Assembly: GCA_013396755.1 (NCBI GenBank)
Contig: VWZF01006730.1
Location: 1,668,358-1,732,357 of the forward strand
Origin: Sclerurus mexicanus
Lineage: Eukaryota; Chordata; Aves; Passeriformes; Furnariidae
Length of the DNA: 64,000 nt
Reading direction: 5' to 3'
Numbering within the stretch: position 1 is the first letter of the stretch; the number at the start of each line of letters is the position of its first letter. Shown in pieces: positions 52,101 to 63,635 of this stretch. The notes beneath the pieces were generated by a model that worked only from the letters and a program-made list of their open reading frames with translations, did no database searches and was not told the origin of the DNA. The translations under genes were made by a program, and so were the position numbers.

Positions 52101-55100
52101 TGAGTTACTCAGATGGTCTTTCTAGACTGTATTTCCACAGAGGCTGTCCTAAAAGGCAAGTCGGAGAAATCAGTAGTTACTTCAGAGGATGCAAGAGCAC
52201 ATAAGTTAGGCTCTAGCTCTGAACTTGCCATTCAAGACTTCTTTCTCTGCCATCAGTTGTGTCGGGGACCTGGAAAGATGTATGCATAAATAGAGGGATA
52301 TAGAGATACTGTGCATGCTTGGTGCAACCTCAGACTTTCAAAATCTGCTTGATTCCTATGGTCAAGCTGCTGGCATAAAACCCCAGGGTACTATTCATGT
52401 ACTTCAGTGATCTCAAACCCAGCAGCAAAAGAAGCAAATGAGCTTTCCAAAAGAAAGCTCTTAGGATCTTCTTCATCCATGAAACAAAACAGTTCATATT
52501 TTGCTTTCCCTATCATCTTTAATAGTAGCATACTGAGGAAAAAGAAATCCATAAAGCAAAGTAACTTTTCAAAACTGTTTTGATCCTTAATGCTACCAAC
52601 CCTCATCTGTGAGGTCAGTGTATTAAATTCAGCTAAACCCTTTGGATAGATAAAGGCTACCCACATATTGAGAGTTTATAGAGTTAGATGTTAACCAAAA
52701 CTATGGCCCTATATTCTTGGAAAAAGCTGTGACAAGCAAAAGCCTTTCTATTTCTCATCTTAACATTGAGATCACTTTGCAGCCAGAAATGAAAAAAAAC
52801 CATAAAACTTGAAAAAACAAACAAGACAATCAGTTGCGTTAGTAATTCCAAAGCTCTTCACATTGCAGTAGTCTTGTTTCTGCATTTCATATTAAATCAT
52901 CAATGGATTTAAAAAGAAGACAGCGGAGCCTAAGATGTACCAAAATGGTACTCCTACATGTAGCCCACCACAGGATCAGATGTATTACATTTCAGGAGAA
53001 GTACTCTTAGTTGCTTTCTACATGGAATAAAAAGGGTAACCTTATTTATCCAGTTATTCCCTACATCAGATTGCTGGGTGAAATGTAAAACAGAAAGTTC
53101 ACTGACCCCACTCCTCACCCCCTTCACTGCAGCTGAAGAGGGGTTTGCTCACCTCTCCTGCCGGGTCTGCTCCTCTGTGGTTTCCATGGCACACTCCAGG
53201 GAGCTCTGGAGGGACTGAAGCTGGTTCAGTGTCTCCTTCAAAAGAAAGCGAGTCACAAATTGCTCCAAATTAGAAGCATCCTGATAATCCTAAAAATTAC
53301 ACAGAAAAAAAAAAAAAAGGTAAGGCTTTGCCTACTAGGTTAGAAATACTTGTTGCTGTCTGAGGCTGGCTGCTTTTAGTCTCCTTCAGAAATTATTTCC
53401 TGCATCTGAAAGTTAGTAAGATGTTTTTCATCAGAACTACTCCAGGTTTATGCACTGCGCCAGGATTTAGTCTTTTTTTCTTCATGTTCCTGTCCCATAA
53501 TTTCTATATTTAAAGGCTTCCCTATGGAAAAGGTCCTTGTGATCTCTTGTGATGTCTTAGAGTTACCTTATCAGGTACACAGAGCTAGTTTTGTAAAGAT
53601 GGGAAAGGCAGGATGCTAACGTCATCCGTGGAAGTCTAGAATTACCAGTCTTTCTTATGTATATTTTACTGAAGTATTAGTGTTTACAATGCTTCTGTGT
53701 GGAGTTACTGAACTCTATTAATGCACCTAGTTGAGCAAATTATTACAAATTAATTACTTTTTTCTTTAAATACTGTCTGAGTCCAGCAATTCTGAGCTCA
53801 TAGCAATGCTGGGCAACTTCAACTCCTGCCCACTAAAAGATAACTACTCCTACCTGTCCTTTAAAAGTTCTTCAAAGATCATGGAAGAAGGCACTCAGCA
53901 TATATAAATGGTCAGAATTATTATAATGCAAGTCATGGAGGGGAAAAGATTGTCCATTACAATTCAACTTAAACCTCAACCCCAGCTCTGAGCAATGAGG
54001 AATTACCAGCCATGCTTTTGCATTGTTTCACCACTCTACTTCCTATAGAAAAGTACCTTATTTTGTATTTTACTAAAGGCACACTGATACATTTCTGTAT
54101 AAGAAAGAAAATGTTAATTCTGAATTTTAAAAAATGTGTATCATTTTATTACATGTTTATTATGGTAGAATCGGCTTAACTGGTATGCCCAGCATTTGTC
54201 AGTGTATCATGTCACCAATAATAATGAGAACCACAGATGGTGTCTGTACATAAACTGGAAAAATGTCCTGTTTCTTGCATTTTAGTAGCTGTAAATTGCT
54301 GTTCATTACCATACACATTATACTGCACTGCAGTTTGGGCAGTCCAGATGAAATAAGTCTATGTTAACATATTGTTCTGGTTGTTAGTTTTACTGACTGT
54401 GAATGAATGAGGGTAATTTTCCACATCTTTCTGACCAAGAGGCAACTGTGACCTTTGTGAGGAGCAAAGATTTGATTTTCCATTAATGCAACTGAACATA
54501 CTTGTAATTAGCGATTTCCCTGTGGAAAAGGTCACAGTAGTCTTTCAAAGTGGCTTATAGCTATCTTAAAAAGTGCAAGGGGGTTGTCCTTTTACAACAG
54601 CAGAGGAGGCTGGGCATAGGTATCTCCTAGAGCACTCCACATGTCAGGGTTACATCAAGAGGCTCAGCAACATTCTTGATCCTTTCAATCTCTGGTGCCA
54701 GCCCCAGTCCTCATCCCTGGGGTGACCCAACACCACATGGATCCACTTATCAGAAAAGAAGCTACTTGAAATGGAGAAGAAGGGACATACCGCTGTTTGC
54801 TTACTTGGGGCAAGCAAAATAAACTTAGTTGGGGCAAAAAACAACTCTGTGATCTCTCAGAAGGGGTGGCAGCTTAGGCAAGAGCTTCCACAGGTCTCTG
54901 TCTTAGGGCTTCTTATGTTCCTATTTTGCTATATAGTAGTTTATGCTATGTAGCACTTTTATAACTTATCTATTGTACTTTATTTTAACATTACTTCTAA
55001 CAGTAATTTCTTACTGTTGTATTACTTAGCAATTTTCTGTTTCCTATTTTATATGTCATATTAAAATAATTTCATAAAAAATATTTATGCTTATCCTTAC

Positions 55101-58100
55101 TGAAAAATAGTTATCATTAAAACTCAGTAGGCAATAATGTATTTGAATTTCCCTTTATCATGGAATTTCTCCTCCCCTGTACGCTTATATCCTAAATTAA
55201 TGGGACAACGCCCTGGGCTACAGTTTAAATTGATACAAAATTAGTGAGAATAACCATACTAAGACGAAAAAGAATTCAAACCTTTTCATTTCAACCCCTA
55301 AGATCTAATTCTTCAGACTGTAGGAAGAAATCAGAACAGAGTCAGAATCAAATCATAATTTCACCAGAAGCCATATTCAGAGATGCTTAGTATGTTGACT
55401 TCACACAATTATTTGGCATAAACTATGTGTTTAAATTCTACCTAGAGAATTGGAACAGTGACAATCTGTACTAACCACTTGCAGTGGTGACATAATAGCA
55501 ATGAAGTAAAATAGGCAGCCCGGGCTGATTAGAGACAATACTGGCACACATTTGTAATAATGTCCATCAGGGCTGTCTATCATTCTCCTTCATTGGGATT
55601 ATTGAAACAGGAATATACTGTTATTGCATTAATACAAAGTTCATGCATAGATAAAAAGGAACTCCTATTTAATTGCTATTAGGTGCATCAGATGGCTTAG
55701 AGAAGAAACTATTTTGGCTGTGTTTGATATTAGCAGGTAGCAGGGATATGTGTAGGACCATTGCTCCAGGGAGAAGGTTGTAAGGATACATAGAAAACAT
55801 CAAAGCTGTTGGTGGTTTTGATAGGTATCAACAGGAGAATGGCTAGGTTAAATGTTTATTTTTCTGCTGTCAAGTAATTTCTCTACACTTTTATATTTAG
55901 AGGTATGAATATTAAATTAAGGAGTTTTTGGGTTTTGTTTTATCTTTAAGCTCTATTTAACACATCTCTGCTACAAGCAAAAATGTGAGCGTTGTTTCTT
56001 TCTGACCCAGCAGGTATGACTTCCACAAAAAAAAAAAGATCAAAGAAGTTCCCAAGAGTTTTCATTACTCTGATAAGGAGCTAGGAGAAGAAGAAAGGCA
56101 TGAATCTCTGGAATGTCCTTGCATGACTGCTCAGAATTAATTGTTAGCAGCTTTTTGAATTATCTTAGTTTGACTTTATTTGCTATTCAATCTTAAAAAT
56201 ATTTTTTTTAGATAGAAAACCCTATGAAATAACATTCCAAAATGTAATGTGGTAATGTCCCTGGACAAAAAAAAGCTGTTTATTCCTAGGATCCTCTCTG
56301 CCTTGTAAAAGGATGCAACTAGTAATATATTCAGGTCTATCACCAGCATTCCTCTCTCCAGTTGAGAGACACTCAAGTCAGTTACTGATCAGAATAGGCT
56401 TTCACTATCCCTGGAGGTATTTAAAAGACATACAGATGTGGCACTTAGGGACATGGTTTAGTAGTGGATCTGGCAGTGTCTTGTTAATGGCTGGACTTGA
56501 TGAACTTAAGGGTCTTTTCCAACCTTAATGATTCTAAAGCATAATGATTTTATGATCCTATGATTTTAGAGTGACATTGACCTGAAAAAAAAGTTAATCA
56601 TAAACCCAAAGGAACAAATGCATAAAAAATTAATTATCAGGATAAACTGAGCAATACCTGCCTTATGTTACCCTTATGCAACAGCAATTTCATTACATTC
56701 ATTCTGTGTAATAAATGCAATTTCAAAGAGAACAAGAGTAGATTCTGTGAAAAATGTTAATCAATTCTAATCCCATGCAAAAATGGGTGCCAGCAAATTT
56801 AACAGTTTTTATGAAAACAAAAAAAACAGTTTGAAACTTCATTTTTCCTCAAACAGAATGCTAGTTGTGGAACACTATTGTCAACATATGCTTATTGAGC
56901 TTTTTTCCACTTAATTTGTTTTGAGATATAATTTACATAAATGCTACTGTTACTATTACTCAAATATGCTATTAAAAAAAAATCTAGGTATTCTGATTTA
57001 TAATGAGTATCAGCCCTCCAGAGTGCAGTGATTTACATAATTACCATAAATGCACCATCAGTAACTAAATTGCAAGTCTCTATTATTCCCTTAGCTCCTA
57101 TAATCTTCTCTTACTTCGTCTGGCACCTATTTTTAGACTCAAGAAATGTTCAAGTCATAACATGGCTGCACTGACTTTGCGTAGTTTTGGCGTTTTTTGC
57201 ACAAAGCAGAAAAATGAATGATTTCATAAAACAGATAATTAGACATCCTGTGTCAGTCACTGAATCCAGCATCTTGCTGTTGCACACAATGCACTTCCCT
57301 TTCTATTTGTTTGCAAGCAACATGTAAAAAGCAATTTCTTTGCTCCTAAAAGACTTGGAAGGCTATTCGAGAACTTGATTGCTTCACTCCCATCTTAAAC
57401 TTAGTATGTTTATTTTTTGCATATATAAATGCTGGGTATAAACCAGTCTTGAGTAAACCAGTCTCAATTACTGCTGCTTAAATGGTGTTTGCTAGCTCAC
57501 TGAGTCTGATCCCCTGCTATCATAGACAGATCATTCTGTGTCTTTCATAAAAGACTTACAAGGCAGGGAAGAAGCTCTCTACAAAGCAAAGAATGTGAGA
57601 CTTTACAGAGTCTGAAAAGGAGAAAATTTGCAGTTTTCTGTCCCTCATGTCCTATACTGTTTGCCATTCCTTTCCATTAAAGTCTGCAGTGCTTTTGTCT
57701 CCAAAAGAACTTTACCTGTATTTACAGCAGTAGTATGCAGTCAGAAGTCATCACTTTGAAAAACTGTGTGTTAACTGTTCTAGCCAAAGCACCTTCTAGT
57801 TTTCATCTACAGAAGAAAGCTAAATGTTTTCAATTGGCTGTACTAAAGTCCTGCCCAAGTCCATCTGGGAGGCTGCTGTTGCCTTATAGTCGTTGGAATT
57901 GCTCTTCAGATATAAAGTTGTATTGGGTCAAGGTACACTCACTGGACCAAAGCTTCCTCTTATAAGCAATGTTAACTATAAAAGCCAGTTCCAGAAGACT
58001 TTGTTTTGTTTGTTTTTAGAATCTATACCATTATTTCCTTTTGAAATGGAAATACGTGATCTAATAAATATAACCAATATAATCTAAGTATCAGCTTAGA

Positions 58101-61100
58101 TATGAAGCTTTTTGTTTCTTGAGATTGGATCACTTTTACAACAGGTATGGTGGTCTTAAGTCACTTTTGAGACAGCTCACAGGCCTCTATGAGAGCTACA
58201 CAGACACTGCACTTGTAAGCAAAAAGAAACAACTGCATGGACACTTAGTGCCACTCTCCCAAGGAAGCATATCTGCCAGGTTTAGTTACTTCCAGTGATT
58301 CCCAATTCCCACCACTTTGCCATTGTTCCAGTGCAAAAAGCGTGAATTCCAGTAATTACTCCAGTAAGTTAAGAGCTGATACTCTATGTCAAGACCATTG
58401 TCAGTTCCATGACAGACTAAGGTGTTAGGCAAGACTCAAGCCCACAATTATTAAAATCACGGAACAGGGAACGTGTCCCACCCTGAAATCCTCCTGGCAG
58501 TCACTTGGCCACCAGCCAGCTTTGGTTAGACTTTCACCACTCTGCAGTATAAACTGCCCTCGGGAGCGGCGGGTTTAAAATCATTTGAAATGGTCCCTGC
58601 TTCCCTACAAGGGTCTGCTGCCAGCCTTCATTGTGCAGGTGCCAGTGACAGCACCAGTGGGGACACACAGGGCCACATCCTGGCTGGAAAATGACACTGT
58701 GCTGTTGGCATAGGGGAAGGCAGGAGTCAGGAGGAGAGGGGTATGCTCTTCAGCTGGTGAAAAAAGGGCATTATGACTGATAAAAGGCACTGGCAGATCA
58801 GGGTAAGCATCATCACCTCTTCCTCTGTGAGACAGTTCCTCTGGGAAAAACCCCTCAGAGACCTCAGAGCTATTCAGGTAGCTAAACTGGAGTGTGGTGC
58901 CCTACAAAGACCCATCTGCTTTCCAGCCGCTGCCCCAGAAGGAGGTCTCATCCTGCCCCTGGATCTCCTAGAGATCCTCTGTGCCATTTATCAGGCCTGG
59001 GCAGATGTCTTGGCTATCCTTGACTACTCCAGATTTTCTAAAATACTTTTAGATAACTGTTTAAACCCCTGAATACTTTTATATTGTCAAATTAATTTCA
59101 TATGGAAATGATATGTTTGGTGATCAAATGAGCTTTTGCTAGTTTACTGAGTACAGAATAGTTCACCACCAGCAGCAGGTTGCATTTCCAATAAACTATA
59201 GCAATACTAGAAATCACAATGATAGAGCAAAACTTGTTCTTATGAAATAGCTGACGAAAGCAACAATTTTTTGGTTTCGTAACTTAAGGAAGACATGTTC
59301 TTTAGTCTGTAAGTTTTTGATTTTGTATATTCATAACTCAATAGGACCAAGATGTTGAGCACCTTAAAAAAATTTTCTACTCTTACCTATCTACTTTGTT
59401 ACTCAGTGACAGATTTTATTTTCTGTGCTGTGGGTTGCAAAGTTTCTCTTAATCGTATTTATATGTGACTCTAATCTACAGAATATAATTAAAATGCAGT
59501 TTGCTGAAAATGTTATGTTCGTGTGGGTAATAAAAAAGATAATATTAAATATTTTACCTAAATATGCTTCTGTGGTCTTTTTTATAAAAGATGTCAGGAA
59601 AAAAATGCTTAAAGAAACAAACCTTCCCATGTATTTGTAAAGTTTTGCAGCATTTAATTTTTAATTCTTCCTGTATATAAAAAGAAGAAGAAATGCAATA
59701 AACAGAACTATCCAGATAGTACTTTGATCTGGAAGATATCAAGCTGGCAGGTGCAAGAAAAACAACTGACACCAATGATTAATCTGTCCTCACCACTTTG
59801 GAATAAACAACTCATGCAGACTCTCTATCCTAAGGAGAGAAATAATCAAATATGAAATGGCACAAATACCTCTAAAAACCCTCAGGCATGCGTTTCCCTT
59901 CCTTGTGTAAGGATAAAACACAATGAGACCAGTAACAAAACAGAAGGACTGTACCTTACCTCTGGTAAGATGGTGTTTGTATTAAAGGTATATTGCTTGC
60001 TGTATCTATTTCTCTGCATTTTTAGCTTAGTACCTTCCCATCAATGGTTCCTACACTCCCAAGGGCTTCCTGTCTTCCCAGCTGCTATTTAGATTGGTTA
60101 GGCTGGAGGGATCTGGCCCAAGAATGGTGAAAGGAAGTCTGGTTTCAAAGCTTCTTGAACCTGCTAACACACTGGAGCGTTTTCTCCCACAGATGACTCG
60201 ATGTTTTCAATTTCAGATAGCAGAGGACTGGAAGATTTGGAGAAAAGCTCAGTTCAAGAAAGCTGAGCTGACAGCTCTTTCGAACTACAGAGGGCAATAA
60301 AGTACACAAAAATCATGCTGAAATTGCCTTGCAGGAGCCAATTATCTGCTAATCTATTGGGGAAAAATATCAACACATGGAAATAATTTGGAGTGATGGG
60401 GGGTAATTTAATATTGATTTTAATCCAGGAGTCCATAGCCAAGCCAAATTCCATTTGCTCTTTGTGGGATATTGTGATGAGCTTGTGTGGCATGGTTTGG
60501 CTTTGTGGGGGAGGGATGGACACCTACATGGATGGCTTCTGTGAGGAGCTGCCAGAAGTTTCCCCCATGTTCAACAGAGCCAATGCCAGCTGGCTCCAAG
60601 ATGGACCTGCCACTGGAAAAGGCCAAGCCTACCAGTGGTGGTATTAGTACCTCTGGATAACAGATACAAGGGAGGAAAAGTTACTGTAAAGAAGCAAATT
60701 GCAGTCAGAGAAGAAAGGAATGAGATTATGGGAGAGTAAGAACTATGTGGACACCAAGGTCAGTGAAGGAGGGGGAGGAGGTGCTCCAGGTGCCAGAGTT
60801 GAGACTCCTGCAGCCCCCGATGAGGACCATGGTGATGCAGCTGTGCCCCTGCAGCCCAGGGAGGTCCACAGTGGAGCAGAGAACCTCCTGCTACCTGTGG
60901 AGGACCCCATGCCGGAGCAGGTGGATGCCCAAAGGAGGGTGTGACCCTGTGGGAAGCCTGTGCTGGAGCAGGCTCCTGGCAGTACCTGTGGCCCCATGGA
61001 GAGGGCAGCCCATGGTGGAGCAGGTTTGTTGGCAGGACTCATGACCCTGCAGTGGACCCATGCTGAACTAGCCTGTTCCTGAACGACCCTGTGATTAGAT

Positions 61101-63635
61101 TGGTTTTTAGATTTTTCAGACATGCCAATCTATGCTTTTCTTTGAAGACGGACACATCTTTCTTCTCCAGGGTTTCCTTGGAAACTGAAGATGAAGAAAT
61201 TTCTAGGGCTTCAATTCTGCAGCTGCCTCTTGTGCAAAGTATTTACTAAGTCTGGGCAACTCGAATTGGTAGGAAAGCAGGGATTTTCTGTAGGAAGGAC
61301 TGAGTGGTGATTTGTTATCTGGCTCTAAACTGGATAAATAAAATGAATGAAGTACCAAGTTGCTCCTTTCCCCACTAAATATTTAAGACTGAATGAGCTG
61401 CCTGCCCGAAGCAGCACACACTCTGGGAAAGTTTATCAGAGACTGATAGAGGTGCTGAGCTTTCTCCAATAAACAGAAAGTCAGAAGGGATGGAAAGCTC
61501 ATGACAACCCTGAGGACTGGGTCTGTAATCAGCTCCATGCCTTGCAGGGTGGGGTCCAGATTCAATCTCAGCAGCTTTTAATTTTTGTTTTTAATAGGAC
61601 AATTTAGTCCTTGGAAATTTGGTCCTGGTCATTGGAAAATGGCTTAGCCACTGTAGATACATCATGTCTTGGTAGCTCTCAAAATGTAGGTCTTCAATTC
61701 CGGACTTTTTTTCTATGTATGAATTTTCCAACTAGTTCAACTTAGAAGGTAATAATAAATGCTCCTACTACTCGGTGACTATTCAAGGGACTCAGTGGCT
61801 GCAGTGGCAGAACAGTGACAAAGTTTTATGCTGTACTAGGAGAGGAAAGCCAAGCCTTGCTCTGGATCCATGCCAATGGCCATTCAAAACCAGACCAACC
61901 ATTTCTGAGCACCTGCTTGTTTGAGCTGCTGAGTCAGCTCGAGCTAGGAGCTACCTCACGTCTTGTGTGTCACTGGTGAACATCATTTATCCTTGCTATC
62001 TCAATATGCTAACTATTACTGCACCGCCAGCTCTGATTCTAGATTCATGTAGTCCAGAGTTTAGACCACAAATTTCAATAAAAGCTAGAACTATTTAAGA
62101 TGGAAATTTTAATATTTGCACTTCAATGCTTTATCAGGTAGTCAGGACACATAATCCATCTGTTTCTTGAGAACTGAGTTCCTATTGGGAATAATCCACG
62201 TTTTGCATTGAAAATGTAATGTCCCTACAAAGCTGTAGTGGCTGAGCATATCCGTGGCAGGAAGCTCTATTTGAGAATATTTGAAGACACTTTTTTTGTT
62301 TGCTTGTGTTCACCCACTGTTTTTACTAAGTGGAATTAAAAGTGTTTTCTCCAGGTTTACCCTTGCTCTAGTTCTGTCACCTCTAATAAATAGTCAGCTG
62401 AAGTATTCCTGAAAGAGAGAAAACCCTCTGGGCTTGAATCTTCAGTTAGGAAAATAAAATTCAAAGAAATTGTTTTTTGGTTATATTCCAGATGGGTTCT
62501 TCAACCAGACAAATGAAACACTTACTAATATTCCAGACTTTCTTACCTATTTTTCTAGTCAGGCCAATGCATACATCTTACAATCTGATTAGTCTGCTGG
62601 CACTCTTACTTATAATTAACTTCCTAAGTAATTCTTAAATGCTGTGGTTTATTTACTTCTACTTATGAGATGACATATCCTGCCCTTTAGCAACAGTAGT
62701 TTATACACATGGCATTTTTTCAACTTATGCATAGCTAAAATGAACCAATCTGTTGCTTTTCAGTGTCCAGCTCAACAAGACAGTGAGTTAGCACACATTC
62801 ACTTCATTAGGAGTGGAAGATGCACAGCATGAGTGGAGAGACATTCAGCTCTCCATTGAGACTGGCTCAAGCTCTAAATAAACAACCTACACTTTCAGGT
62901 TTTTATTTTGGCAACTCATGTAAAATGTATGAGTACTTTACTCCTGCAAACACCCAAATACCAAAGATAACAGCTTCACTAAAGGAGCACAGCTTTCTTC
63001 CCATTGATCTCTCCATTGACTGAAAAAAGCCAGGGTTTTTTGATGCCACGGGATTTCACTCAGTAATTTTTGCTGAAATTTCTATTCTTGATGACTAGCC
63101 TGCCAATGAATAGTCTTGTGCTGTGGGTCTGTGGCTGTGTTTGGAGGATCTATGTTCACTTCCTACCCTGGCTTGTGCTTTCCCTCACCTTTTGAAGCTG
63201 GTCCACCTTGAAAAGAATGTTAACTGTTCGGCTGGGGAACAGAAATATGTTACCTGATGTTTTGATGCACTTTTGGTCAGACCTATAGCTGGGATTTTCT
63301 TCAGACCATTCACAAAGGCAAATTTGGTTATATCCAAACTGTAATGCTTTGCAGACAGAACTTTACAGATTTGATATACAACCATTTTGTCAAGTCTTTT
63401 CCTACTGGAATTTTGCTACAAACACATATATATGGAGGAACTTAAATATGAACTAGTAACTTTAATTAAGAAAGATACTGGAAATACTGTTCAAATAAAA
63501 TATACAATGTAAAGGAAATTCCACAGTTTTTACTTACTTTCTTTGTTTTGTCCATTGCTTTCAGTATGGTAATGTTTAAGTCTTCCAAGACAGATAGAAC
63601 ATTTTCATACTCTCCTAAGTGCTTGGAAAAATAAT
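37131..63635 (-). CDS. NECAB1: NECAB1, nine 3' coding exons (N-terminal exons beyond window)
   Basis: This is N-terminal EF-hand calcium-binding protein 1, a mainly neuronal cytosolic protein (human 351 residues). The window encodes about 262 residues, from the end of the second EF-hand to the stop. In order on the - strand the exons are 63635-63538, 53289-53153, 50780-50668, 49471-49395, 45190-45137, 43614-43502, 41255-41178, 40054-39963 and 37159-37131. They encode the exit helix YFSKHLGEYENV, a linker with EQFVTRFLLKETLNQL, the block PEVLSIQWPGKRSTRRLQ, a predicted coiled coil QWMTQINRLQKLIDRLEKK, an acidic hinge, and the ABM-like domain with YEFWENSNAWN and NYSKTFQ. The end is SWWVLSNN-TAG. 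All junctions are GT-AG and all phases join. One residue (Ser in VLSNN) appears inserted relative to the human ending. Orientation is convergent with C8orf88, as in human. Confidence 0.96.
39963..40054 (-). CDS. NECAB1: NECAB1 penultimate exon (ABM domain)
   Basis: It encodes HLQMNYSKTFQRNNVDFLET followed by PEFITTMLVP, with donor CCTG/GTAAAT. It closely matches the human segment ending TSTMLVPA. The exon is 92 bases and takes two bases (AG) of a Ser codon from the exon before. Confidence 0.95.
41012..41131. other. Assembly gap (120 N) inside an A-tract
   Basis: There are 11 A before the Ns and 15 A after them. The unknown bases probably hold a long homopolymer or A-rich repeat. The gap is 46 bases from the NECAB1 exon at 41178, within the intron. 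Confidence 0.98.
41178..41255 (-). CDS. NECAB1: NECAB1 exon (ABM domain core)
   Basis: It encodes ISIQKLPSSFRFIVYEFWEN then SNAWN, with an ATTCTTAG acceptor and an AATAG/GTAAGT donor. YEFWE is the most conserved block of the NECAB ABM-like domain. On the sense strand the donor is followed about 20-45 bases later by long T-tracts. Confidence 0.95.
41648..41822 (-). mobile_element. CR1 LINE 3'-end fragment
   Basis: The + strand shows the inverted CR1 terminus (AATCACAGATTATGCCAAGT, GGAAGGGACCCACAAGGACC). It continues to CTTGGTGCTGTGACCACTGC and stops at CTGTTCCAC. It is in NECAB1 intron sequence, in the sense orientation of that gene, and of the same subgroup as the 35.8-kb copy. Confidence 0.9.
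42456..42630 (-). other. Exon-like open frame of unknown identity in a NECAB1 intron
   Basis: On the - strand a T-rich acceptor-like site (TTCTCTTTTGGCTGAG) precedes an open frame that begins RGKKKPKRRPPRPLPK and continues MNIQQNTVVTADFTGERVYV. It runs to FLSFPSLQAF and ends at a perfect donor, TTTG/GTAAGT. I do not recognise the protein. The amino-acid mix (basic proline-rich start, then a balanced globular-looking part) looks more like coding sequence than its surroundings. It could be a NECAB1 alternative exon, an exon of a nested gene, or chance. Confidence 0.3.
43502..43614 (-). CDS. NECAB1: NECAB1 exon (start of ABM domain)
   Basis: It encodes HIMIVQNQMCVIEEKIEEFR then LALKQYVESASTLGGCL, with a TATCAG acceptor and a TTGCA/GTAAGT donor. 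Helical, amphipathic sequence leads into the ABM-like fold. It matches the human segment HIMLVQRQMSVIEEDLEEF. Confidence 0.95.
44706..44722. repeat. Short GGGA-type simple repeat
   Basis: A few GGGA units occur in a NECAB1 intron. No function is evident. Confidence 0.5.
45137..45190 (-). CDS. NECAB1: NECAB1 54-base exon (acidic hinge)
   Basis: Eighteen whole codons encode DLKLEPFEEEVLEENARS between a CTCAAAG acceptor and a TCT/GTAAGT donor. Both ends are phase 0, so skipping would keep the frame. It joins the coiled coil to the ABM domain. Confidence 0.93.
45191..49394 (-). other. NECAB1: NECAB1 intron between coiled-coil and hinge exons
   Basis: This is 4.2 kb of intron. It includes an A-run at about 45889-45902 and locally GC-richer sequence around 45.65-46.2 and 48.0-48.5 kb with open frames of up to 151 codons. 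I recognise no family in these frames and no repeat with certainty. Confidence 0.6.
49395..49471 (-). CDS. NECAB1: NECAB1 coiled-coil exon
   Basis: It encodes WIEEDSQWMTQINRLQKLID then RLEKK. Hydrophobic residues spaced as heptads support a coiled coil. The acceptor is TTTCCAAAG, entry phase 1; the donor is AAG/GTGTGT. Nearly identical to human. Confidence 0.95.
49681..49801 (-). mobile_element. CR1 LINE 3'-end fragment
   Basis: The inverted CR1 terminus is seen on the + strand (TAGAATCACAGAATGGTTTA, then GGAACCTTAAAGATCATCTA, then CCACATCCAACCTGATTTG). It is about 120 bases, less diverged than the other copies, and lies in a NECAB1 intron in sense orientation. Confidence 0.92.
49856..49972 (+). 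mobile_element. Internal CR1 LINE fragment, opposite orientation
   Basis: The + strand reads as CR1 sense: GGGCTACCAAGATGGTGAAG, CAGCTGAGGTCACTTGGCTC, GAAGAGGAGACTGAAGGAAG, then ACCTCATTGCATTG. It lies about 55 bases from an inverted 3'-end fragment. It comes from an internal part of the element, not the same part. Confidence 0.85.
50668..50780 (-). CDS. NECAB1: NECAB1 linker exon
   Basis: It encodes KDPTKPEVLSIQWPGKRSTR followed by RLQKNNSLSSNNPHSST. The PEVLSIQWPGKRS block is invariant against human and the serine/asparagine-rich end is divergent, as expected for a flexible linker. Acceptor CTGTGTAG, donor CACAG/GTATGG. Confidence 0.95.
53153..53289 (-). CDS. NECAB1: NECAB1 exon after the EF-hand region
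   Basis: This is a 137-base exon encoding DYQDASNLEQFVTRFLLKET, then LNQLQSLQSSLECAMETTEE and QTRQE. It is helical and highly conserved. Entry is phase 0 after AATTTTTAG and the donor is GAG/GTGAGC. It joins the exon at 63.5 kb across a 10.2-kb intron. Confidence 0.96.
56396..56568 (+). mobile_element. CR1 LINE 3' end
   Basis: In + orientation it reads TATCCCTGGAGGTATTTAAA, GATGTGGCACTTAGGGACAT, GGCTGGACTTGATGAACTTA and TCTTTTCCAACCTTAATGAT. It ends in degenerate TGATTCTA/TGATTTTATGATCC units, the CR1 3' terminal signature. It is antisense to NECAB1. Confidence 0.9.
60475..61093 (+). repeat. Avian interspersed GC-rich repeat (class uncertain)
   Basis: This GC-rich block stands in AT-rich intron. 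It contains AACAGAGCCAATGCCAGCTG, GGTCAGTGAAGGAGGGGGAG, CCCCATGCCGGAGCAGGTGG and several GTGGAGCAGG/GCTGGAGCAGG-type units. I recognise this text as a family found many times in bird genomes, but I am not sure of its Repbase class (LTR- or LINE-derived untranslated sequence). Open frames of 81-126 codons on both strands are repeat shadows. Both ends are inferred. Confidence 0.6.
63538..63635 (-). CDS. NECAB1: NECAB1 exon: end of second EF-hand
   Basis: This is the most 5' NECAB1 exon in the window. It encodes YFSKHLGEYENVLSVLEDLN followed by ITILKAMDKTKK, closely matching human YFSQHLGEYENV. A CTTCCTTTAG acceptor gives phase-1 entry, so the first codon (probably Asp, xAT) is shared with an exon beyond the window. 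The donor is AAA/GTAAGT. The calcium-binding loops themselves are upstream. Confidence 0.95.

Larger units (their letters stand above)
53290..63537 (-). other. NECAB1: 10.2-kb NECAB1 intron
   Basis: No exon is needed or found here, because the flanking exons join directly in the human protein. It contains a sense-inverted CR1 end near 56.4 kb and an avian GC-rich repeat at 60.5-61.1 kb. A moderately GC-rich stretch at about 58.45-59.0 kb is not identified; its 99-codon frame resembles nothing I know. Confidence 0.75.

Noticed and set aside
58773..59072. 99-codon frame on the + strand
   Set aside because: GC-richer intronic patch antisense to NECAB1; no family recognised and no splice context.
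60743..61123. 126-codon proline/serine-rich frame on the - strand
   Set aside because: It overlaps a GC-rich interspersed repeat, and both strands are open there for compositional reasons.
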